5,289 nt of DNA from an uncultured Lachnospiraceae bacterium (GTDB taxonomy: Bacteria > Bacillota > Clostridia > Lachnospirales > Lachnospiraceae). The notes beneath the pieces are model-generated. The model worked only from the letters and a program-made list of their open reading frames with translations, made no database searches and had not been told where the DNA came from. Both the position numbers and the translations under genes were made by a program. The DNA is taken from positions 1 through 5,289 of the forward strand of contig CACZNZ010000519.1 in the NCBI GenBank assembly GCA_902782625.1, written 5' to 3'. Positions within the stretch are counted from its first letter, which is position 1; every line of letters starts with the position of its first letter. Shown here piece after piece: positions 1-3,836 of this stretch.

Positions 1-78
1 TCTTTCTGCCCTTACATCTCTTCTTATTTCGTATTTTTCTACGATCCGCTTCAGGACTTCTATCGGTATTACCTTCAT
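1..78 (-). CDS. Possible second small gene overlapping the previous one, partial
   Basis: An ATG at 78-76 opens a frame that runs to the edge as MKVIPIEVLKRIVEKYE followed by IRRDVRAER. It has an AAAGGA-type ribosome binding site about seven bases upstream. The visible peptide has the alternating hydrophobic and charged pattern of an amphipathic helix, more protein-like than the basic tail of the overlapping frame that starts at 172. Both frames are still open at position 1, so the overlap is at least 78 bp, which is long. Either this is the next gene in the operon or it is a chance frame. No family is recognised. Confidence 0.35.
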   Translation of the reverse strand, partial: MKVIPIEVLKRIVEKYEIRRDVRAER

Positions 79-172
79 GGTTCTTCCTTTCTTCTTTCAT
101 GATATTTTTGATCGCCTGGAATGCAGTCGGGTCCTTGATTCCGGATCCGTTATAGTACAGCCTGTTGTCCAC
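1..172 (-). CDS. Partial small phage-type protein, GTG start, runs off left edge
   Basis: The frame opens just after a TGA stop. The GTG at 172-170 is preceded by a strong ribosome binding site (AGAGGTGA, six bases upstream), giving a protein that begins MDNRLYYNGSGIKDPTAF and continues AIKNIMKEERK. A YYNGSG..DPTA stretch is familiar to me from small early proteins of clostridial phages, but I know no function for it. The start lies inside the end of the upstream 107-residue gene (stop at 150-152), a 23-bp overlap typical of compact phage operons. At least 57 codons are visible and the C-terminus is missing. After about residue 24 the sequence becomes very basic and polar, and a second frame with its own ribosome binding site opens at 78. 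The real gene may therefore stop soon beyond the edge, or a frame change may occur near 80-100. Confidence 0.6.
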   Translation of the reverse strand, partial: MDNRLYYNGSGIKDPTAFQAIKNIMKEERKNHEGNTDRSPEADRRKIRNKKRCKGRK

Positions 173-473
173 AGTGCATCACCTCTCTTAATGCATTCCG
201 AGTTTCATTCCATTCCCGGATAAACCATTGTTCTCTTCCTGGGTCCTTGTAATAAACCCCTTTATCTTTCCAGATGGCTCTATGCTCTGCTTCTCTTTTT
301 TTCTTTTCTTCCCGGATCCGCTGCTGCCTTCTGGCAGAACTCCTTGGCTTATTTTCTCTGAACCAATTCAGCGCCTCATCCAGTTCCTCGTCTGCATACT
401 TCCCCAGGAATTTCGAATTATGAAAATCCTGAGAATGCGCCATAACAATATCTAAGGCTCCATCTGATAGCAT
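150..473 (-). CDS. Hypothetical charged helical protein, 107 residues
   Basis: The ATG at 473-471 follows an excellent AGAAAGGAGG ribosome binding site with six bases of spacing, which fixes the start. The protein is mostly charged. Residues about 28-68 are rich in Glu, Arg and Lys (ARRQQRIREEKKKREAEHRA) and probably form a long helix or coiled coil. The end contains aromatic residues (VYYKDPGREQWFIREWNE). No signal peptide, membrane segment or known catalytic motif is visible, and I do not recognise the family. It is the next gene after the HNH protein but is separated from it by 136 bp, an unusually long gap for this operon. That gap contains a 12-bp inverted repeat whose right arm abuts the ribosome binding site in the transcript, so translation may be structure-controlled. 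A nucleic-acid-binding or scaffold role would be guesswork. Confidence 0.75.
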   Translation of the reverse strand: MLSDGALDIVMAHSQDFHNSKFLGKYADEELDEALNWFRENKPRSSARRQQRIREEKKKREAEHRAIWKDKGVYYKDPGREQWFIREWNETRNALREVMHCGQQAVL

Positions 474-487
474 GTATGCCTCCTTTC

Positions 488-602
488 TCCCATGCGGCCA
501 TTTGTGTGACTAGCTTACCCAAACCATGTTTATGCATTTTGTACGACACATCTGTTATGCTTTGTATAGAAACCGGGTTAATATGTTGCCGGCCGCATGG
601 GA
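488..602. repeat. 12-bp perfect inverted repeat, 91-bp spacer
   Basis: TCCCATGCGGCC at 488-499 is the exact reverse complement of GGCCGCATGGGA at 591-602. The pair occupies the gap between the HNH gene and the 107-residue gene. In the leftward mRNA the second arm lies directly upstream of the AGAAAGGAGG ribosome binding site of the 107-residue gene. The GGCCGCAT core recurs in the rep leader at 2301-2308 and, inverted, at 2426-2433. No U-tract follows either arm, so this is not an ordinary intrinsic terminator. Confidence 0.7.
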
Positions 603-609
603 TAAATGC

Positions 610-906
610 TTATAAATAGTTTTTCCCGAAAATCTCCCGGAAGTTCAGTTCCGGATAGACTTCTTCAAATGATTTCTGCCCGATCTGTCTTAATTCCTTC
701 ATTCGGTCAGCATTCAGGTGGACTGCGTTTTTCCCCAGCACATGACATTCCGGGCAGAGACGCACGGTTAAGCCATATTTTTCGGATTTCTTCCGGTTGG
801 ATCCTCCGAATATGTGGTGCTTGTGAAGGGTTTTGTGCCGGATCCGGCGACCATCCTGCTTGCAGAGGAAGCATTCTCCCTCCTCCTGGATAAATATGCT
901 GACCAT
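610..906 (-). CDS. HNH-type zinc-binding phage protein, 98 residues
   Basis: This is a small putative HNH nuclease or HNH-fold DNA-binding protein. Visible motifs are a first cysteine pair CFLC (C12, C15), the HKHHIFGG core (H30-H31) followed by SNRKKSEKYGL, a second cysteine-rich group CPECH (C51, C54, H55), and VHLN with H63. The C-terminus, NFREIFGKNYL, matches my memory of a small phage protein family widespread in Firmicute prophages. The CxxC pairs probably hold a structural zinc, while the His-rich core would hold the catalytic metal. The start at 906 is supported by AAAGGAGGT five bases upstream. It follows the RNase H-like gene by 21 bp and so belongs to the replication module; processing or recombination of replicated phage DNA is a reasonable inference. 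Nuclease activity itself is not shown by the sequence. Confidence 0.82.
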   Translation of the reverse strand: MVSIFIQEEGECFLCKQDGRRIRHKTLHKHHIFGGSNRKKSEKYGLTVRLCPECHVLGKNAVHLNADRMKELRQIGQKSFEEVYPELNFREIFGKNYL

Positions 907-927
907 TGGTGACCTCCTTTAAAATGC

Positions 928-1395
928 CTACTCAGACGCATAAACAGTGGCTGATTCGGCTTTTTTGGCTATCTCTATATCGTGTTTGTAAAGCTCGTTT
1001 GACATCCATGAGGAAAATGTATGGGGCCCTGGCTCCGGGATGATAATCATATTCTTGGTTAATTCCCAGTATTCATGCCATTCATCCCGGTTTGCTACCG
1101 GGTCCCCGTTCTTTTTGCAAAATCCCCTCTCTGCAATCTCGTCAATCCAGTTTGTGATCATGTCGATCACTATGTTATTTGATGTATGCAGATGTACCTC
1201 AGAGCCTGTTTTTATGCGTCTGAGTGCCTTGTTGATGGTGTCCAGGATGGCGCCTGCATAAGTGTTGTTGTTCTCGACATAGTCTCCTATAGTGGCAAGG
1301 CCTTTTTTCGTGTCGCAGGCCACCACATACATGCAGGACCGCTTTCTCGCCTGCATTGCCTTTGTATTAGTTTCTGCATAGACATCTACCCTCAT
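928..1395 (-). CDS. RNase H-fold protein with degenerate active site, 155 residues
   Basis: The start is the ATG at 1395-1393, which overlaps the rep stop as ATGA and has GAGGAGG seven bases upstream; the longer frame back to 1488 lies inside rep and lacks such support. The pattern follows RNase HI: a first strand RVDVYAET, an NN turn near residue 43, a helix AGAILDTINKALRR, a strand SEVHLHTSNN, then ITNWIDEIAERGFCKK followed by NGDPV and RDEWHEYW. These closely mirror E. coli RNase HI segments around residues 44-110. By eye the catalytic acids are mostly lost: E8 may replace D10, but E48 aligns with Tyr46, D70 with Ser72 and D134 with Asn133. A His near residue 125 remains. RNase HI removes RNA from RNA:DNA hybrids. 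This protein more likely binds nucleic acid without cutting, possibly assisting Rep, with which it is translationally coupled. Confidence 0.72.
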   Translation of the reverse strand: MRVDVYAETNTKAMQARKRSCMYVVACDTKKGLATIGDYVENNNTYAGAILDTINKALRRIKTGSEVHLHTSNNIVIDMITNWIDEIAERGFCKKNGDPVANRDEWHEYWELTKNMIIIPEPGPHTFSSWMSNELYKHDIEIAKKAESATVYASE

Positions 1396-2267
1396 TCCGT
1401 CCTCCTCATCCTGGCATAGATGTACACCCCGCTGTTGTGCGGGTTTATTCGAATCTCTGACCTGGTAAAGGTCATTTCCGGATACCATGCCTCTGCGATC
1501 TCCCGGATCCTGTCATGGTTTTGCATGGCGTCCCTGACATATCTTCGAATCGGGCGATAGGATCCGGATCTTGTCGGCTTTTTGTGATGTGTCTTTTTCA
1601 CAGCCGGCTGCTTCAGTCCCCTGGAAGAAGTCCAGCTCTTCTTATAGTCCGGTTTCTTTTTCTTGATCTTGGTGATGTAATTCGCCATGCCGGCAAACCC
1701 TTCCTCATCCCGGACCATCCTCCTGATCTGATTTCTCCCGCCGGCCTTCCAGCAGGATTCCACCGTGTCCCGGTCCATCATCGAATCCATGACCATGTGG
1801 TGGTGCCATCGGATTTTTGCATCCGGATCATGCTCGGTGACACAGATGTATTTGGCTGATGGCAGCCCTTTCTTTTTTCTCCTGTAGTTCCCTCTCCGGA
1901 GGAATCTCTTCATTTCCTTCTGGGCCTCTTCGAAGGATCCCGGAAGGTGGTCCTTGTCATAGGTGAAGGTGCACCAATAATCTCCATCGGAGAAATTCAT
2001 ATTGATCAGTCTTTCCAGATGCTTCCGTCGGTTCTTGTCATGCATGGCCCGGACGGCTTCCGGGTTCTTCTTTCTGACAAAGGATTCCGGCAGATCTTTC
2101 CTGGTGAACTCCGGATAGATTTCAATTTCCAACTGGGAGCCTGATCTGATCTCTTTTAAGACATATTCCCTTCCCCTCTCGAGGCTTGCCCGGATCCCTT
2201 CCTCTTGCAGATCTTCAACATTCTTGTTGAATGCTTCCTCGTAATCGTAATCTATATACTTTTTCAT
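1392..2267 (-). CDS. HUH-family rolling-circle replication initiator (Rep), ORF2/G2P-like
   Basis: This is the putative initiator that nicks one strand at the origin and joins to it through a tyrosine, starting rolling-circle-type replication of the element. Motif 1 is the hydrophobic strand YWCTFTYD (residues 97-104). Motif 2 is the metal-binding HUH-type segment RWHHHMVMD (H155-H157), preceded by Glu145 in the CVTEHD strand. Motif 3 is the helix GMANYITKIKKKK, with Tyr197 the likely nucleophile. The Lys/Arg-rich stretch from 198 to 242 should bind DNA, while the N-terminal 90 residues are charged and helical. The 291-residue length fits small single-tyrosine Reps of phages and plasmids. The ribosome binding site is weak (AGGA, nine bases upstream) and sits in a small GAAA-tetraloop hairpin at 2268-2280. 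The 3' end overlaps the RNase H-like gene by ATGA. The leader is covered by an antisense transcription unit, suggesting copy-number control. Confidence 0.85.
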   Translation of the reverse strand: MKKYIDYDYEEAFNKNVEDLQEEGIRASLERGREYVLKEIRSGSQLEIEIYPEFTRKDLPESFVRKKNPEAVRAMHDKNRRKHLERLINMNFSDGDYWCTFTYDKDHLPGSFEEAQKEMKRFLRRGNYRRKKKGLPSAKYICVTEHDPDAKIRWHHHMVMDSMMDRDTVESCWKAGGRNQIRRMVRDEEGFAGMANYITKIKKKKPDYKKSWTSSRGLKQPAVKKTHHKKPTRSGSYRPIRRYVRDAMQNHDRIREIAEAWYPEMTFTRSEIRINPHNSGVYIYARMRRTE

Positions 2268-2287
2268 AGACTTTCGTCCTAATGTTG

Positions 2288-2369
2288 ATATCTATTACAA
2301 GGCCGCATGGAGGCTTTTGGCTGCCTCCATGCCATTGAAATTTATTCAGATTTGTCTTATAATAGATAT
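2288..2369. repeat. Nested inverted repeats upstream of rep; origin or leader-structure candidate
   Basis: The outer arms are 2288-2303 and 2354-2369. They match at 14 of 16 positions, including ten consecutive bases (ATATCTATTA against TAATAGATAT). Inside them lies a perfect 10-bp hairpin, GCATGGAGGC (2305-2314) with GCCTCCATGC (2323-2332) and an 8-base loop. This fills most of the gap in front of rep. It could extrude as a cruciform, serve as the Rep binding or nicking site, or fold in the rep mRNA leader. No U-tract follows the inner stem in the leftward direction, so ordinary termination is unlikely. Part of the outer right arm also carries the -10 of the rightward promoter. Confidence 0.65.
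2335..2363 (+). promoter_or_regulatory. Near-consensus sigma-A promoter facing right, antisense to rep leader
   Basis: TTGAAA (2335-2340), a spacer of exactly 17 bases, then a perfect TATAAT (2358-2363). The predicted start is near 2370. No + strand gene follows, but an intrinsic terminator ends about 65-70 bases further on, so this promoter appears to drive a short untranslated RNA. It is among the best promoter matches in the window. Confidence 0.7.
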
Positions 2370-2440
2370 GAGCATTTAAGGTATGCTTTTATTGTTCTTT
2401 GGCCGTATCTGTATCGGACTCGCAGATGCGGCCTTTTATT
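2370..2440 (+). ncRNA. Predicted antisense (countertranscribed) RNA against the rep leader, about 70 nt
   Basis: The unit is bounded by a TTGAAA-17-TATAAT promoter and an intrinsic terminator. The RNA would fold into a small 5' hairpin (AGCAT 2371-2375 with ATGCT 2383-2387), a U-rich linker, and a strong terminator stem-loop at 2401-2433. It is fully complementary to the leftward transcript, covering the last 17 codons of the 69-residue gene and the start of the rep leader, about 100-170 bases before the rep start codon. It has no start codon with a ribosome binding site. The arrangement matches the antisense RNAs known to limit Rep synthesis in rolling-circle plasmids by attenuation or translation inhibition. 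The function here is inferred, and no such RNA is known to me in this prophage module. Confidence 0.6.
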
Positions 2441-2598
2441 AGGTCTTCAATCATCCTGATCACTTTTTCTTCTGTTACATCTTCTGAGCCTACAACATCA
2501 TATTTGGCCTTCAACGCCGCCACAACAACCTTCCTGTTCTGGGCCGGTGTAAAGTCCTTCATAATATATGTCAGGCTTTCCACATCGAAATATTCCAT
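2389..2598 (-). CDS. Hypothetical acidic helical protein, 69 residues
   Basis: The start at 2598 has AAAGGGG five bases upstream, and the gene begins nine bases after the previous stop. Residues 4-62 read as alternating helices (VESLTYIMKDFTPAQNRKVV, then AALKAKYDVV and VTEEKVIRMIEDLIKG), with no membrane segment and no recognised motif. A small regulatory or DNA-associated protein is possible, but nothing shows it. Its last codons form the GGCCGCAT..AUACGGCC hairpin of the mRNA and are overlapped on the other strand by the predicted antisense RNA. The tail CESDTDTAKEQ may therefore be constrained by RNA structure rather than protein function. It is the last gene before rep. Confidence 0.72.
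   Translation of the reverse strand: MEYFDVESLTYIMKDFTPAQNRKVVVAALKAKYDVVGSEDVTEEKVIRMIEDLIKGRICESDTDTAKEQ
2401..2440 (+). terminator. Intrinsic terminator on the + strand
   Basis: GGCCGTATCT (2401-2410) pairs with AGATGCGGCC (2424-2433) over ten base pairs, with one G-U wobble. A further G-C and G-U pair can close inside, leaving a loop of about nine bases. The stem is followed by TTTTATT (2434-2440). In the leftward direction the same stem is followed by AAAGAAC, so it is one-directional even though it lies inside the 3' end of a leftward gene. Confidence 0.68.
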
Positions 2599-2607
2599 GA
2601 TTCCCCT

Positions 2608-2808
2608 TTAACATAAGATATACTCATACCGGTGCCTGTCCTGGATCGTCCTGAGCTTTCCTGTCTCCTTACTTTCCATAACTACGGCACCGGCTTTTCT
2701 GATTGTCTTCCAGACATCTCCCCGGACCTTGGTCCCTCGCAATCTGCAAAAGAACTCTGTTCCGATCGGCATTTCCTTTAATTCCTCTGCACAAACAATA
2801 ATCTGCAT
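2608..2808 (-). CDS. Small hypothetical protein, tandem paralogue B, 66 residues
   Basis: The likely start is the ATG at 2808-2806, giving MQIIVCAEELKEMPIGTEFF as the N-terminus. GGAGG lies six bases upstream and the previous gene stops one base before; the longer frame back to 2895 runs inside the neighbour. The protein is basic and probably a small beta-rich fold. It shares spaced features with the upstream 64-residue protein: KEM..GT near the start, a second GT about ten residues later, ETG near residue 50, and D.RH near the end. The two look like a diverged tandem duplication. No function is recognised. Confidence 0.72.
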   Translation of the reverse strand: MQIIVCAEELKEMPIGTEFFCRLRGTKVRGDVWKTIRKAGAVVMESKETGKLRTIQDRHRYEYILC

Positions 2809-2809
2809 G

Positions 2810-3004
2810 TCATGCCTCCAGCTCCATGTGTCTATAGTCCCAGATCGGCCATTTCCTGCCAGTCTCAACATCCCGGAGCAATTTGGTCGATGCACCTGTT
2901 ACAATCTCGCATTCAATCTTTTCATCAGTCCCCAGGATCCTTCGATGTAATCTCGTCCCTGGATCCATTTCTTTTACATCCGCTGCTCTAAGTTTTCCGA
3001 ACAT
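2810..3004 (-). CDS. Small hypothetical protein, tandem paralogue A, 64 residues
   Basis: The frame begins MFGKLRAADVKEMDPGTRLH at 3004, overlapping the end of the upstream gene by 31 bp. The ribosome binding site is weak (GGGGGT about ten bases upstream). The start is kept because KEM..GT aligns with the same motif at a similar N-terminal position in the following gene. Later shared features are GTDEK, VETGRKWPIWDYRH and a short acidic tail. The gene is probably translated by coupling from its upstream neighbour. The family is not recognised and no catalytic pattern is visible. Confidence 0.68.
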   Translation of the reverse strand: MFGKLRAADVKEMDPGTRLHRRILGTDEKIECEIVTGASTKLLRDVETGRKWPIWDYRHMELEA

Positions 3005-3252
3005 TTCTTAAGTACCCCCATTGTGCTGTATAATTGCATACTGCATCCATAGAGTTCACTTAAGAACTCCATAGCTTCCTCCGCTGTCTTGTCATGTTCT
3101 GCCATCCATTTGTCAATCAAGGCAAATACCCTTATGTTAAATTCGTCTATGTCATCCACTTCAGAAACATGTTCATAGATTTTCTCGTTCGCTTCAAAAA
3201 TCTGTTCCATGTCCAGTTTCGTTATCCATTCAAAATAATCTTTTCCTTTCAT
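2974..3252 (-). CDS. Hypothetical acidic all-helical protein, 92 residues
   Basis: The start at 3252 has GGAAAGGG six bases upstream. The protein is strongly acidic and predicted helical throughout (DYFEWITKLDMEQIFEANEK, then VDDIDEFNIRVFALIDKWM and KTAEEAMEFLSELYG). Two cysteines occur late (residues 70 and 84). There is no membrane segment, no signal peptide and no metal motif. Its 3' end overlaps the next gene by 31 bp, while upstream lies a 167-bp gap filled by an inverted-repeat element. I do not recognise the family. A small acidic phage protein might inhibit or modulate a host protein, but this is only a possibility. Confidence 0.75.
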   Translation of the reverse strand: MKGKDYFEWITKLDMEQIFEANEKIYEHVSEVDDIDEFNIRVFALIDKWMAEHDKTAEEAMEFLSELYGCSMQLYSTMGVLKKCSENLEQRM

Positions 3253-3267
3253 TCCTTGCCCTTTCCT

Positions 3268-3408
3268 GACGCCTTCTGCAAGCCGGGCAGTTTGATGGAT
3301 TGTGGAAAACCTATGCCCCGGGTTGTTTTATGGAGGTTACAACTTTCTATGACTGGTGTCCTACCTGTCTTCTGGCTTACAAGGTTGCCCGGCCTGCAGA
3401 AGGCGCCA
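3268..3408. repeat. About 136-bp element bounded by near-perfect 20-bp inverted repeats
   Basis: The arm at 3270-3289 (CGCCTTCTGC, A, AGCCGGGCA) is the reverse complement of 3386-3405 except for one base. In RNA read from the + strand the stem extends inward by four more pairs using G-U wobbles. The interior of about 96 bp holds a CCCCGGG palindrome but no gene. The element fills almost the whole gap between the HTH gene (stop 3420) and the 92-residue gene (start 3252) in an otherwise tightly packed operon. It may be a miniature inverted-repeat transposable element, a structured RNA or a processing hairpin. No target-site duplication is visible. Confidence 0.65.
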
Positions 3409-3419
3409 TCATTAAATTG

Positions 3420-3623
3420 TTAGCTTACCTGCATCTTCTCAATGATCCGCTCGGCCACTTCCGGGATGAAATATCTCCCATTTATCTGCTTCAGGCCGGT
3501 GAGATATTTTCTTTTCACTCTCTGAGTGTTGGAATCACCTACCATGTCAGCAATCCTTGCCAGCTTAATAAGCGGGCCACCATAAACCTGCTGCATCGAT
3601 TTGGCCAGTTCACTTTTTGTCAT
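3420..3623 (-). CDS. Winged-HTH / excisionase-like small DNA-binding protein, 67 residues
   Basis: The start at 3623 overlaps the previous stop as ATGA, with AAGGAGG in the upstream coding end. Residues about 18-62 (LIKLARIADMVGD, QRVKRKYLTGLKQINGRYF, PEVAERI) have the layout of a MerR/excisionase-type winged helix: a recognition turn around ADMVGDSNTQRV, a basic wing, then a Tyr-Phe strand and a final helix. Phages use such proteins as excisionases or early regulators, binding DNA next to attachment sites or promoters. The specific role is not shown here. The TAA stop is followed in the same frame by 56 open codons through the inverted-repeat element. Its position behind the 51-residue gene in an early operon fits a regulator. 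Confidence 0.72.
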   Translation of the reverse strand: MTKSELAKSMQQVYGGPLIKLARIADMVGDSNTQRVKRKYLTGLKQINGRYFIPEVAERIIEKMQVS

Positions 3624-3775
3624 GCGCTTTCCTCCTTCTTTTCTTCTCTTGCTTTCTTTTCATTTTCTTCTTCCATAGCTTCTGCCCGGCCGTAAAGACG
3701 GCCCTGTTCAAATTCGCTCATCTTTGGCACCGCTGCCAAAATCTTGCTGAGTACTTCTCTCTGGTTCTGATTCAC
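3620..3775 (-). CDS. Small conserved phage-type protein, GTG start, 51 residues
   Basis: The GTG at 3775-3773 has GAGGTGA placed just upstream, and the frame ends in an ATGA overlap with the HTH gene. The peptide starts MNQNQREVLSKILAAVPKMS and continues EFEQGRLYGRAEA before a highly charged Glu/Lys tail. The pattern of a helix, KMSEFEQG, a GRAEA turn and a Lys/Glu tail is one I associate with short early proteins in Firmicute phages, but no function is known to me. The charged tail could form a short coiled coil. It is the first leftward gene after the opposite-strand DUF4145-like gene. Confidence 0.72.
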   Translation of the reverse strand: MNQNQREVLSKILAAVPKMSEFEQGRLYGRAEAMEEENEKKAREEKKEESA

Positions 3776-3776
3776 T

Positions 3777-3805
3777 TTCTCACCTCGTTCCTCTTGTGTT
3801 ATAAT
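3777..3805 (+). promoter_or_regulatory. Extended -10 promoter for the DUF4145-like gene
   Basis: TGTTATAAT (3797-3805) contains a perfect TATAAT with the TGn extension. A -35-like TTCTCA (3777-3782) lies 17 bases upstream of the -10. Transcription would start near 3812, giving a leader of about 25 bases with AAAGGAG before the ATG. The promoter overlaps the 5' end of the leftward 51-residue gene region. Confidence 0.6.
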
Positions 3806-3836
3806 GTCCTTATCAATACATGAAAGGAGTTATCTT

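Noticed and set aside
503..535. Leftward ATG frame starting MHKHGLGKLV upstream of the 107-residue gene
   Set aside because: It lacks a ribosome binding site and runs into the next gene in another frame. It remains weakly possible as a 39-codon leader peptide.
606..893. Rightward open frame of 95 codons
   Set aside because: It is the complement of the HNH gene, has no ribosome binding site, and its composition is that of an antisense shadow.
1395..1488. N-terminal extension of the RNase H-like gene to an upstream ATG
   Set aside because: The extension lies inside rep. The ATG at 1395 has a strong ribosome binding site and an ATGA overlap, and the RNase H fold starts right after it.
2809..2895. 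N-terminal extension of the 66-residue gene
   Set aside because: It overlaps the preceding gene along its length and does not match the paralogue. The internal ATG at 2808 has a good ribosome binding site.
3253..3419. Riboswitch in the gap (AGCCAGAAGACAGG in leftward RNA loosely resembles a B12 box)
   Set aside because: The rest of the cobalamin riboswitch core is missing, and the surrounding 20-bp repeat gives a different architecture.
3300..3695. Rightward open frame with a WCPTC motif
   Set aside because: It is antisense to the HTH and 51-residue genes and crosses the inverted-repeat element. No promoter or convincing ribosome binding site was seen at its first ATG.
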